Positions 53,950 to 64,000 of a stretch of DNA of 64,000 bases are shown in pieces. Made by a program: the position numbers and the translations under genes. Source of the DNA: Odontocerum albicorne. Its lineage: Eukaryota > Arthropoda > Insecta > Trichoptera > Odontoceridae. The notes below the pieces were generated by a model. That model had not been told where the DNA came from and did not search any database. It saw only the letters and a program-made list of their open reading frames with translations. Positions within the stretch are counted from its first letter, which is position 1; each line of letters opens with the position of its first letter. Location of the stretch: positions 7,356,251 to 7,420,250 of the forward strand of contig OX463838.1 in NCBI GenBank assembly GCA_949825065.1, written 5' to 3'.

Positions 53950-54345
53950 AATTACACATGCTTTAAGAAAATGTAGAGAACCAAAGATCTTGCGATTTTA
54001 CTTGGAGACATGATTACCCCAACCCCAACTCAGATTTTCGTCAATAAGAAATTTCAGATTTTTTATTTATGATAAAAACGTAATCTCATAAATATTGATT
54101 TTAATAGAAGAAAAACCTTGAGGTATATCATATTTTTTACTCTCGTATTATTCATCCAAAGCACTCGAACAACTTTTTTTTTTTGCGGGATAATATTTAT
54201 AAAAATTTAATTCAACCGTTTCAATATATCATCATTATGGACTTAGTCAACCCACTACACTCTCAGCATTCTTCAATAGCACCATATTTCAAACGTTCTA
54301 GTAACTGTTAGATAGCTTGAATATGTGTTAATCCTTCATATCATA
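53950..54345. other. Unassigned AT-rich stretch
   Basis: Nothing recognised. Confidence 0.35.
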
Positions 54346-54349
54346 GAGA

Positions 54350-54885
54350 TTTAACACCCATCCCAGAACAAACCTTACCCGACTTCACGCCGAACAGCGA
54401 GAAGAAATCCTACAACACCACATCCTCGCTTGGACCGTGGAGTTCTATAAAAGTAAACGAAATCACAGCAATCCCTTAGTCGCTGCCCTGGGGGCTTACG
54501 AGAGTAAATCCGACCTACCCTTCCGTTATAAGCACAAGCTCCCGAAGCATTATCTGTTGCCTGACTAGTCCACCTTCAGTATTAGCTGGGACGACCAAGG
54601 TCTGAGTGAATGTGATGGAATACAAGTAGCCTGAACGAGTGGACTTGTTTTTACTAAATAATTAGTGTAAGAATTGTTATCTAGTTATAAATAGTATGTA
54701 GGTGTTAATTATTTCTAAGATATCATATATTAAGATTGAATAAATAAAATAAAATGATATGTAGGAAAATAAGATTAAGTTAGTTCATAAATTATAACAT
54801 ATAATAAAGATTAGTTAAGTAATAAATTTGTATATAGGTATAGCCTTGACAAATATTTGTCCAATAATGTACTTTGTTTAATAAA
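54350..54885 (+). mobile_element. Jockey-A 3' fragment, second copy
   Basis: Coding end 54350-54568: FNTHPRTNLTRLHAEQREEI, HHILAWTVEFYKSKRNHSN, PLVAALGAYESKSDLPFRY, LPD and stop. It is about 97 percent identical by eye to 23401-23943 and begins at the same base (TTAACACCCATCCC). The A-rich 3' end lies near 54885. No clear target duplication. Confidence 0.85.
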
Positions 54886-54889
54886 AAAT

Positions 54890-55790
54890 AAAAAAAGATA
54901 AAATGTATTTAAAAGCAAAATTGGCTTACGCGCGTCAAAAATTGAAATCCTCGTTACAGATGAGATCCTATATTTTAAAAAATTAGCTTCATGCCATCTT
55001 CACTCTTACATAGATCCCTTAATACTGGTCCCATTGATTATTTATTCAGCCGCCACCCCAAATATTGATGTAATGGGATTCGGTCAAATATTTCAATATT
55101 TATAACAAAACTCTATTTTTTTTAAACTTTCTAGTACTTGTATCTTTATGGTGACATGACTAAATACCCGTGCTTCAATACCGTAAATATGTACAACGGA
55201 TATAAGCATAAATAAAGTTTTATTTTATGAATAAACTCTGGTCATACGGCTGATTGGTAACATTATATAAACCACAATGAGCGCGGTTACCCAACTGGTT
55301 CTGCATCAAAAAGGCGACCTGACAGTTGGTGTGGTGTACCAACTGGTCAGACGCAGAAGTGACTAGAACAATACGAAAGTCAGAACTCAGCTGTGGGCAA
55401 CTGCTATTTAGCGAACTAATTACCACACTGATTGCTTGTTTTGTAATTAAATTTGTTTTATTTGCAAACTGAAATTTGTGGACAGTAAATACGATTAATT
55501 ATGTTTATGGGCGTGTAACAGACGTTAACTAGTTGTGATAGAAATGTGCAAATGATATTTGAGAGAATGATAACTTTTCTAAAAATAAAATATAGTTTTA
55601 TATTCGGCATGTTTAACTTTACTTATATTTACAGCAGGACAGTTCAAATTGTACACAAACCCTTAAAATGTAAGTTAATAATAAGTTTCTTGAGATTCTA
55701 GAGTTTGATTGCATCATTATACGTTGAAAGTAGAGCATTTATTCGAGTGAGCAGTATCTCGACTAAGTAGTTAAATATTACAATAGAGGT
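54890..55790. other. Unassigned stretch
   Basis: A minus-strand frame of 68 codons at 55220-55426 shows no known motif. No repeats seen. Confidence 0.35.
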
Positions 55791-55794
55791 AAAG

Positions 55795-56230
55795 CAAGAA
55801 TGTGTTATGTCACTCTAGTTGTTTAATATTTGCATAGATTCATCTGTGAAAGAACTACAACGCTCAATGGGTGGCTACAAATGTAAACAGATAGCTGTTT
55901 TTTTATGACATGATAGTATTGGGAGAAAGTTGAGATAAATTACTAAGTTTGATAATAAACTAATAAAGTGAAAGTTCTGAAGTCTAAAGTCATTGTGAAA
56001 GAAAAATGTGACAAAAAAAGTAAATGCGATATGAAAGTGAGAAATATAATATAAGAAGAAGTTAAGAAATTCTAATATTTAAATAGTATTTTCTCAGATG
56101 ATGGAACAGTTGCGAGAGATATCGAACGGTGTGAAGCGATGAGAAACAAAGTCAATAGGGCACTAAAGCAAATATTCACAAATAAGACAGTATTAAAATC
56201 TACTAAGATGATAGTCTACAAAAGTATTAT
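55795..56230 (+). pseudogene. LINE-B, RT core to YGSE region
   Basis: Pieces in order: EVKQECVMSL, LFNICIDSSVKELQRSMGGY, later FSDDGTVARDIERCEAMRNK, VNRALKQIFTNKTVLKSTKM and IVYKSIIR. QECVMS-LFN is the RT motif that seeds Satellite D at 35.9 kb. Stops and frame changes. Confidence 0.75.
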
Positions 56231-56349
56231 CCGGAATACCTGATTCTTAAAGCAAAGTACGCAAAATTGTTATTTGTCCATCATTGTCCAAACTCTCTTC
56301 GATGTGAAATGTAATTAATGAAGAAGATACTCGTACTTTAGACAAATCG

Positions 56350-56660
56350 GATGATTTTATCTTCGATATATTATTCCAGACTTACATACCATTTTCCTGT
56401 CAAAGTAGGCAGAGAGGACAAAGTGCCAGACTTTTCGATCTACCACTTCCCCATCAATACACGTTCTAATAAAGCTTCTTCGATGTTTCTTCCTTCCTAC
56501 ATTTCCTTCTTTCAAAATACTATTCACTTTATTCAACCATAATTTTCTTGATATTTCTCTACTACGCCTTTCGCTTCCGTTTACAATGAATATTTATTTT
56601 ATTAGTCTTTCCGTTCTACGTGTCCAAACCATCTTGAGTTACTCTTCTTCATCTTATGCA
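56350..56660 (-). pseudogene. LINE-B, C-terminal end
   Basis: Minus strand pieces KMKKSNSRWFGHVER, KLWLNKVNSILKEGNVGRK and HFVLSAYFDRKM follow the 50.7-51.1-kb copy on the nucleotide level (CACTTTATTCAACCATAATT). It lies head-to-head against the plus-strand LINE-B piece at 55.8-56.2 kb. Confidence 0.65.
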
Positions 56661-56724
56661 ATACATTAATTTATTTTTTATTGAAATATCAACATTTTTA
56701 TACAATACTCGACCTTTGTTGTAA

Positions 56725-56905
56725 GATGGATATCTTTTAACCCGGAGATTGCGGATTCCATTCCCTTTGAAACCCAGATTGATTTAGAAAAATATTTCAG
56801 TTTGATAGCTACTAAAGGCCTTTATAACATCTTTCCGGCTGTTCCGAAGACATTGTCGTATGGAAATAAGTCTGCCAGTTTGTATTGTTCAAAATAAAAA
56901 TATAA
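56725..56905 (+). mobile_element. SINE-1, diverged copy
   Basis: Decayed head GTTGTAAGATGGATATCTTT, GAGATTGCGGATTCCATTCC; linker GATTTAGAAAAATATTTCAG; body CTTTCCGGCTGTTCCGAAGA, CATTGTCGTATGGAAATAAG, TCTGCCAG; end AAAATATAATACAATACAA. Confidence 0.65.
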
Positions 56906-58455
56906 TACAATACAACATTCAAAAGGTTGTCGAATTATATTTTTAATGCAGAAAAATCTTCCCTTTTATATTTAATATGTTTCCCAAATATCTGAAGAAA
57001 CGTTTTCAGGACTTTTTGTGAAAACTGAAATTGGTCTCCTTTACTTAATTTTCTCAAAACCTAAAGCAGTGTTATACATCATGGTTTCAAATTCACACGA
57101 TTTTATATAGTTTCGCATAAAACATTTTACTCTCCATATAATATTTTTGAACACTAGGTTGACATTTTTAAGTGTTTTTTTAAATAAATTAAAGATTTCT
57201 TATCCACTCTCTCTCACCCTTCTCGCATTTTACACTCGGCTATATTTTGATCACGTTTTTAAGTACAAATACATAAAAAATATATATTTGGAATACTCGG
57301 AAAACCCAAATATTTTGCCCCTGACTGAAAACATTAGGGCTGGTAACATTTGTGGAGCCGACAGTAACTTATTTTAAAAACCGCCTGAATTAATTATTCT
57401 AGTGAAATTTCAAATTAATGTCAATATCTTTTTTACATAATTTGGTGGGATTACTGTCAAAAATGTTATTTAAACAAAGTTTGAGACGACCACTCACCAA
57501 ATTAACTTTATTTTACACTTATAAATTCCATCCTAAATTATTATTCCATTCACTGCCTTTATTAAATCAATGTTTTGTACATTCAGTGCCTTTATTAAAT
57601 CAATGTTTTGTATTGCAGTACACTTTTGTTGCAAACAAAATATCTTGCAAACAAAACATCTTGCAAACAAAACATTGTCATGTGGGAATCCAATCAAACT
57701 GACCAGAAAGGTATTAAAGAGAGCTGAAGTGAAAACCAGACTTAATTATTTAAAAAAAAATAAGATTTTTAAAATACGTTTTGAACAACTCTTTGGCACT
57801 CATTTGTTAAGAGTTATTATAAAATGAATGTTGTAGTTATTTCAATTCAGCTCTAAATGATAATCTCATTGATTCGCGAAAAATCTTTTAAACCACATTT
57901 GGTTTTCTTTCAAAATGTTATGATTTTTTTTGTCATTATTTACGTATAACTTTAATTTCAAAAGATCGCATTACACTTTTTTGTATACAAAACAACCTGT
58001 TTCAAATTATTGATAAATAAAACAAATTAAAATTTTTTTTTTTTTAAATATATAGGAAATATGAAACTAAATATATTTTTTGAGCATAAAAATCTAAGTT
58101 TATTGACTAGGCCTATTCCTATTCAAAATCAAGCATTATTAGTTAGCAACGTTGTGATGAAAAACCAAACTTATTACTCACAAAGTTAATGTATTTACCC
58201 TAAGTACTAAAACATGCGGCTGCAACATTAAAACTCAGCATTCATATCATATTTCTATACGTACTTAAATCCCAATTTTTCCCATACATTGTTTAAACCA
58301 CATTATAATCTCAACAACGTACAGCACTTTCTAAATTCGCATCAATAATTTCCTCATAAGCCTCTATAAACATCTCCAAAAACTCCCAATTCCTCGCTCT
58401 CCCTATGTCAAAGAATCATCTTGATACATTTTTTTCAAGTCGAAAGCATAACATT
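56906..58455. other. AT-rich stretch, short duplications only
   Basis: Near 57548-57615 the block CACTGCCTTTATTAAATCAA-TGTTTTGTA occurs twice, and AACAAAACATCTTGC-like words follow three times. A 94-codon frame over this region and its neighbour have no recognised motif. Confidence 0.4.
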
Positions 58456-58460
58456 ACATC

Positions 58461-59232
58461 TGTGGCGTTATGACAGAAGTTGATATGTCCGTTTTACCTT
58501 AGTTTACAGGAGAAGCAATATTAACTTTGATAAGCTGTTAACATCAGTACGAATAAGCATTTTTTATTTTTTTTCCAAACAATATATCTTTTGTTTGGAT
58601 AATGACTGATACACCAAGTTTTGCCACAACATGCTGAGAAATATTTTATATAAATTGAGAGAATAAACACAAAATGACAAAAAACGGACATATCGGATAA
58701 ACAAAACATTAAGGACAATACTTTGCCTCTGGAGTTGAGTAACCCTGCATCAACATGTATGAAGGTTTTAATTCTGCAAAGCAACTTGCATCTCGTTCTA
58801 CTTATGAGGCCATGTGTTTTCTATATCTCAATATCTATCCATAAAATTCCCACAAAATTCTCAAAAAATCCAATATTTGTTCTATGTATGCGTTATTCCA
58901 CTAAAAACAAATCTGAGTTATTTACCTCTATAAAATAAGTCTTCGACAATTACGTAAGTCTGCTTGATGAAGTTTGGTAATATTTTGTGATATACTTACA
59001 TAACATATATTGATCTTAAAAATACATATAATTATCAAATAATTTTAAAACAGTGACTGTATTTTATAATTACTACTGCTTTTTGTATCTTCATGTTAGT
59101 TTAAGATAAAGTTGCATTATTTGTCAATAATTTTTAGTACTTGTATAACCTGTCACATGTTCATTTGTATATAAAGAACCTCTTGTGTCGTTAATTAAAT
59201 AAATAAATATCAACTTCTGTCATAACGCCACA
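58461..59232. mobile_element. Element with 26-bp perfect terminal inverted repeats
   Basis: TGTGGCGTTATGACAGAAGT plus TGATAT at 58461-58486 is matched exactly, inverted, at 59207-59232. A second inverted pair GATATGTCCGTTTT (58483-58496) and AAAACGGACATATC (58683-58696) lies inside. The interior is AT-rich with no transposase. No clear target duplication. Superfamily unknown. Confidence 0.6.
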
Positions 59233-59394
59233 AACATAATCATCATGTTCCTGCAGAAACATGTAATATATAAATCAATTTAGTAATATTTTAATTAATT
59301 TAGTAAAATATAGGTACCACACCCACTTTTGATGTGGATAGTCCATAGTATCATGACACCAAATATATAAGTACTTCTCACATAAAAGACCAGG

Positions 59395-59500
59395 ACCAAT
59401 CTGCCTGAAGATAGGCTTAAGATTAGAGGTAAAAACACGTTTAAAGCGGATTAATATAATTAGTGGAATAACAAAGTAATTTATTATTAAATTGCCTACA
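59395..59500 (+). mobile_element. Possible PLE terminus, diverged
   Basis: GCCTGAAGATAGGCTTAAG, AAACACGTTTAAAGCGG, TAGTGGAATAACAAAG and a following TTGCCTACAATC parallel, with spacing, the CTGAAGATG...GAAAC...AGTGGAATAAACAG...TTACAATG order of the PLE ends. Sequence divergence is large. Confidence 0.3.
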
Positions 59501-59634
59501 ATCAGTTATTGTCAAATATTTTACAATAAGTCCTTGTTCAATATTCTACAATAAGTCGTCCGACATCTTCCGATGTTTCATAATAACACATTGATGAGTT
59601 ATGAATAAAAACAATTCAATATGAACTCACATAA

Positions 59635-59880
59635 TGTTGCTGAATCCTGAAACCTGAAAATGTATAGCTACCAAATTTTCTGCAACGCTCGTGAACGTTG
59701 GTTTTCGACAGTTTCAGTGCCTCATTAATTTCTCGTGTCATAGAATGCTGATTATTCTCCATCAAAACCTTAGTTTGATATTGATCAGTGGAAATAAACC
59801 TTCCAGAGTGGACACCATCTTAAAGTGTTATATCACCATTATAAATTTTTCAATCCACATTTGACATAAACGATTGTTTA
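59635..59880 (-). pseudogene. mariner transposase N-terminal fragment
   Basis: Minus strand: GDITL, DGVHSGRFISTDQYQTKVLM, ENNQHSMTREINEALKLSKT, NVHERCRKFGSYT. It fits the mariner linker (LKD-PRSGRP), the second HTH (ENNPHYTTREIAE-LNISKS-VH) and the start of the catalytic part. One stop in the first HTH region; catalytic domain missing. Confidence 0.6.
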
Positions 59881-59889
59881 CTGCATTAT

Positions 59890-60865
59890 CGCCATATGCT
59901 ATAAATTTTCTTTTATTTTATTAAACGAGTATGGCAAGCGAATTTTTACCTCAAGAGAGTATGGACGTACACGGTCCGATGTTTTTATTCCCGAATACAT
60001 GAATTTGTCCATAAAACGGACATGGCTCAAATGTTTTTATCTATTCAATTATTTTGTACTTACAAAATATATTTTTTAATTTTTACTTACGAAATCTCAC
60101 TCGCTTAGAGGTTAGTGTAGCATATTTTTCTTTACGGTAGTAAAAAAGCATCAAACACCGAAAAACAACTCATTTTGTTTCATCTTCAACGTATTCGCAC
60201 CGTGTCTACTGAATGAATATCATGGATCAACACTCGTCACACGTGGTGCAGAAATATTTAATCGACTAAGTGACACTATGGATATGTTCTTGGCATCGCC
60301 TAGCAATATGAGAATAATCCTGGCTAGTATTTTTTCTTACGAATGAATGAACTCGTAGCAGATCTCCTAAAAGGCACAAAAAATCAAGCAATTAAATTTG
60401 GGTACATAATGATATACATTCGGCACGTTTGAAATAAAATTAACAAAGAAAATTTAATCCTAAATATGCAAAAGTACTTTTAAAAATGACGTGTTACAAT
60501 AACTTCATGATATTTACATCAAGGTATCACAAATTCAATTGAAGCATACCTTAATGTGATTTGCTCGATTAAGGCCTGATACGAGTCAACTACAGATATT
60601 AATAATTGAGGACCGCACAAGTGACTTTCAATCCTTTTTAAGATATTATAATTAATTATTAAAATCACATTAGAGAAGGGATTAATCAAACTGAACGATC
60701 GCCTGAGGAATAATTAATGATATACTCGTACATAGGTCGATTAAAGCGTGTCTTTGAGTGAAAACGACTCGCTTGAAATTTAATGAGTTTGGACCTTTGT
60801 GTCCCAATCATTATTTCTTTATATATTACATAGGTTTAATGTTCTTTTTATATAGTTACCAAAAA
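59890..60865. other. Unassigned stretch
   Basis: Nothing recognised apart from one ATACTCGTA word at 60722. Confidence 0.35.
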
Positions 60866-60868
60866 TAT

Positions 60869-61330
60869 TCGTTTTAAATAGCCGTTCGGTTTGTAAGCGC
60901 GTATATTTTTGTATGAACATAAATCAAATATATTTTTATTTTAAACATTTCCTTTGTAGCTTTGTTTTAAATAGCCGTTCGGTTTGTAAGCGCGTTTATT
61001 TTTGTATGAACATAAATGAAATATATTTTTATTTTAAACATTTCCTTTGTAGCTTTGTTTTAAATAGCAATTCGGTTTGTAAGCGCATATATTTTTGTAG
61101 GAACATAAATCAAATAAATTTTTATTTTAAACATTTCCTTTGTAGCTTTGTTTTAAATAGCCGTTCGGTTTGTAAGCTCGTATATTTTTGTATGAAAATA
61201 AATCAAATATATTTTTATTTTAAACATTTCCTTTGTAGCTTTGTTTTAAATAGCCATTCGGTTTGTAAGGGCGTATATTTTTGAAGGAACATAAATCAAA
61301 TTTTTTTTTTTAAACATTTCCTTTGTAGCC
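60869..61330. repeat. Satellite-like array, 93-bp unit, 5 copies
   Basis: Unit words: TAAATAGCCGTTCGGTTTGT, GTATATTTTTGTATGAACAT, AAACATTTCCTTTGTAGC. 93 is a multiple of 3, so one frame stays open through four units (about 31 residues per unit). The repeat explains it better than coding. Confidence 0.9.
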
Positions 61331-61675
61331 TAGTCGATAGAATAATTAAATTCCTGCTCAGTTTTCGATGTATAAAAAAGATCCAGTCTATTTTTCCACA
61401 TGAGGTCTTTTAACATTGGTTTTTAGTTAGGTGGAAAGAACTTCCCTCATGACTATAAGTTTAGCTATAACATAGTTGATAACATGCCTGTCTTTTAATT
61501 TTCTGCTTGTCGTTTATTCCATTTCTCAGTATTCATATAACTAGTGACAAGCATACACGTTGAGAAAGCTTACATCACCGGTTTGATTTTGATAGATTCC
61601 TGTTTCATACTTAATTACTTAAAAAACTTATTTTATTAACAGTTTCATTACAATAAATTCAGTGTTAAAGTAAAA
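61331..61675. other. Unassigned stretch
   Basis: Nothing convincing. A tRNA-head-like word TAGCCTAGTCGATAG follows the last repeat unit but has no clear B box. Confidence 0.3.
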
Positions 61676-61679
61676 ATGT

Positions 61680-62400
61680 AGTGATTGCGGTCATTAGACG
61701 AGGTACTTTCTCGCATCTGCATACGTTTATAAAAACAAATTTAGTAAGAAAACCGCAGAAAACTTATCAACGGAAGACGACCTACAAAAACCCCTTAGTA
61801 TATATTACGATATTCAATAATAAGATTATCAGTTTTAGGTGTAGTATATTGTATGTGTGTTGAGTTTCTATGTAATCATGAATTTCGATAAAACCACCTT
61901 TAAAAGTGCCTTCTTAAAATGCTTACTAAAGCTGCACACGTCACCTATATGTCTAAAACTAAGAGGCACACCATTCTCCGCCACAAAACCAGTAGCTGCA
62001 AAATATATATCATAGAACCCCAACATGTTGTATCAATTCAGAACAGTCAATTTATTTGATAAATGCAAAATTGACCTAAATATTTCACTCCTTCCCAAAG
62101 GAACATATCTCAAACACAGATTCAAAATATACAATTGAGACATTTCATTAAGGGACTTGAATTTAAAGCGATAATATTTTAAATCAAACTTTGCATGCCA
62201 CTTGAGTTATTGTAGGCTTTTTTAGAATTTGACTAATGTGACAATATTTATGATTACCTTATATTAGCCTAGCTACTGCATTGAAAACAGACTATACTCT
62301 TAAAACTTGCGAATCAGGCAAACCAGTTTAAGTTGTTCATTTGCTGAATTGCAAAAGCAGATACACAATACTAGGAAGAGAAATCATCGGGACTGATTGT
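61680..62400 (-). pseudogene. LINE-D, 3' UTR and C-terminal ORF, decayed
   Basis: Plus-strand 3' UTR words GTGATTGCGGTCATTAGACG and GTAAGAAAACCGCAGAAAAC lie at the left. Towards the right the minus strand encodes VAENGVPLSFRHIGDVCSFS, KHFKKALLK and, near 62280, remnants of LPDSQ-LRV--VFNAVA. It shows the unbroken site where SINE-1 sits in the 32-kb copy. The (AAT)n tail is not preserved. Confidence 0.65.
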
Positions 62401-62584
62401 ATTAACAGTAAAAGATTGTTCTGAAAATTGGAAAATTTGATCTTACTTATTTTATTATTATTTTTCCAAAATAACATAAAGACGTCTCATTCAAGTAGGT
62501 TTTAAAGTAATGTTAAACTTAAAACGTGGTTTATTGATGTAAAACTTAAATATGTTTCGTTCTTATAATGTATTTGATTGCAGC

Positions 62585-63215
62585 GTCTTCCAAATGTTTG
62601 TCTGAGATTTAGTTTCAACCTGAGAAAGTACAATCACATCACTTCATGCCAGAAAATGAGTTGAATTGATTGAACGAGAGAAATAAATGCAATATTCATT
62701 CACTGTTGTATAATATCCTTAACTGCCCTGCCACCCTCGCGTACTTCATCCGAAAACGTAGTTCGTATTTTCGATCATAGACTTGCGCAGTTGTTTAGTG
62801 ACTTTGCCAGTTCACATCACTTCTTTTTTTACGTCAACCCTTTTTGTTTAAGCTGTGCGCTTAAACAAAAAGGGTTGACGTAAAACGCTCGGTCTGACGC
62901 TCGGTCCGTCATTGCAATATTTTAAAAAGCGACTGAAAAATTCTTAATTTCAAGTGTGTAATATAACGTGTTTCATTCCTGATTTTCCTTTCCTTTCCTC
63001 CATCCCTTCCATTTATTTTTATTGATATCTCACTTTCATTTTTACTATGCACACTTTTCATGAATTTCATAAAGGTGAATAATCAATTGACAATTTTTTG
63101 CGACCATGTAAATTCTTTTATTAGCATTTTTTCTGGGTAGTTGAAGAGATTGGCACTTGTCAAAAACACCGCCAGATTGTTTAATAATGAAGTGTGAAAT
63201 AAAAAAGTTAATTAA
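62585..63215 (+). pseudogene. LINE-C, C-terminal ORF and 3' UTR, decayed
   Basis: CTTCCAAATGTTTGTCTGAG, TTTCAACCTGAGAAAGTA and CTTAACTGCCCTGCCACCCT follow the 17.3-kb copy. Then AAAAAGCGACTGAAAAATTC, TTTCATTCCTGATTTTCC and the terminal GTAGTTGAAGAGATTGGCAC block. A hairpin occupies 62827-62885. Confidence 0.65.
62827..62885. repeat. 26-bp perfect hairpin inside LINE-C
   Basis: TTTTACGTCAACCCTTTTTG to TTTAAG (62827-62852) is mirrored exactly at 62860-62885; the pairing can extend one more base into the loop. The other LINE-C copies have no such inverted repeat. Confidence 0.9.
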
Positions 63216-63740
63216 TTAGACAATCATGTCAAACTTATACTGTTCTTATTTTTTCAAAAAAAGTCGTGATTTGAAGTTTCTTTAATTTTGAAATCATGAT
63301 GCCAAATTTACGTTATAAATCATTTAAAAAAATAACTAAAACCATAAAATTCCTTACAAATGTATTAAATGAGGTAATAAGTATCAACCACTCTCTTATA
63401 GGGATGTATACCAATCCTCCGAAGAGATTTTCTGAATCGAATCACAACCTTCGTGAATCAGTGAATCTCAATGAAAATAAAACGTTTTTCTAGCGACAAT
63501 AATTCCATTTCGTTTAAACATATTATTTCAGCGAATTTCATCTACAACTGTAGTTTTATTTATAAAGAATCAGTTTTAATGTTTAAATGAGGGAAAAATT
63601 GCTACGAATGTTGAGGGTGTGATGAAGAGTTGTTTGACATGATCTTGATGTAGTTATTGAGAATATGATGCAGTTAAAATCATTCTGAAATCATAAAATC
63701 AAGTAAAAATCATATAATCAACTGGAATCGTTTTAAAAAA
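63216..63740. other. AT-rich stretch, no supported feature
   Basis: Nothing recognised. Confidence 0.35.
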
Positions 63741-63744
63741 ATCT

Positions 63745-63830
63745 AGGTTTCAACGGAAATCGAACCCGCAACTTATGAGCTGGAAGACAGACGTTTTTTT
63801 CAACTGAGCCAAGAAAGTTGTCAAGAGTTA
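63745..63830 (-). mobile_element. SINE-1 tRNA-like head
   Basis: Minus strand: TTCTTGGCTCAGTTGAAAAA (A box), CGTCTGTCTTCCAGCTCATA, GTTGCGGGTTCGATTTCCGT (good B box). The body is not visible on the left side. Could also be a decayed tRNA-derived sequence of another SINE. Confidence 0.55.
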
Positions 63831-64000
63831 TATAATATATAACAACACGGAAATAGCGGGATGATGATGATAATGATGATAACGATGTCCTATAATCCAT
63901 GAAGATTTGTCAACCTTTAATGTTTGGAAACCCTTACTTTTACAATAAATCATAGTTTATTTACTTATGAGTTGCGAGCAGATATCGGGAAGGTAGATAT

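Noticed and set aside
60913..61284. 123-codon frame with four 31-residue repeats
   Set aside because: The 93-bp unit keeps any stop-free frame open. The sequence is AT-driven, and there is no domain or start evidence.

Overview
This 64-kb window is strongly AT-rich eukaryotic DNA and looks like an arthropod genome, most likely an insect. The basis is the repeat content: mariner, Tc1, pogo and hAT remnants, Penelope-like elements (PLEs), RTE-like and Jockey-like LINEs, tRNA-derived SINEs, long (TA)n tracts and many complex satellites. I found no host gene I can name and no intact transposable-element gene. Almost every recognisable coding stretch is a truncated, frameshifted or stop-containing transposon fragment. 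One assembly gap of 200 N lies at 38650-38849.

Layout. 1-5 kb: mariner C-terminal fragment, short tandem repeats, a PLE terminus, an RTE-like LINE tail, a second mariner fragment and a LINE tail. 5.2-13.4 kb: a TTAA-flanked DNA element, then satellites of about 108, 109 and 80 bp. 13.6-19.3 kb: hAT pseudogene, LINE, hAT-type half element, 42-bp satellite, LINE, 120-bp satellite. 19.5-22.4 kb: a PLE reverse transcriptase/GIY-YIG pseudogene with an inverted internal duplication, lying between two (TA)n tracts. 22.4-36.7 kb: nested LINEs and SINEs, a 211-bp near-perfect palindrome made of PLE termini, Tc1 and pogo remnants, MITEs, an LTR-like block, and a 47-bp minisatellite grown from a LINE reverse-transcriptase motif. 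37-45.5 kb: SINEs, (TA)n and gap, LINE tails, rearranged mariners with nested insertions, a palindromic MITE and a PLE GIY-YIG fragment. 46-64 kb: Jockey-like LINEs, a LINE-3'UTR satellite, a second palindromic PLE terminus, another MITE, a Jockey copy, mariner and LINE tails.

Local names are used for recurring LINE families: LINE-B (YGSE motif; 4.3, 23.3, 35.8, 50.7, 51.4, 55.8 and 56.4 kb), LINE-C (17.4, 34.5, 47.6 and 62.6 kb; its 3' tail resembles that of SINE-1), LINE-D ((ATT)n tail; 29.6, 31.8, 39.0, 42.8, 48.7, 50.1 and 61.7 kb), LINE-E (28.4 and 29.2 kb), Jockey-A (23.4, 35.2, 44.0 and 54.4 kb) and Jockey-like-B (25.4 and 46.6 kb).

Three observations stand out. (1) The motif TA-CGAG-TA is dispersed about 20 times through unrelated sequence. 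In five places a related copy inside the window has the same site without the extra 6 bp, so the motif behaves like a fixed transposon footprint. (2) Several tandem arrays are expansions of pieces of specific LINE copies. (3) Compact palindromic PLE-terminus units with hammerhead-like cores are flanked by target-site duplications.
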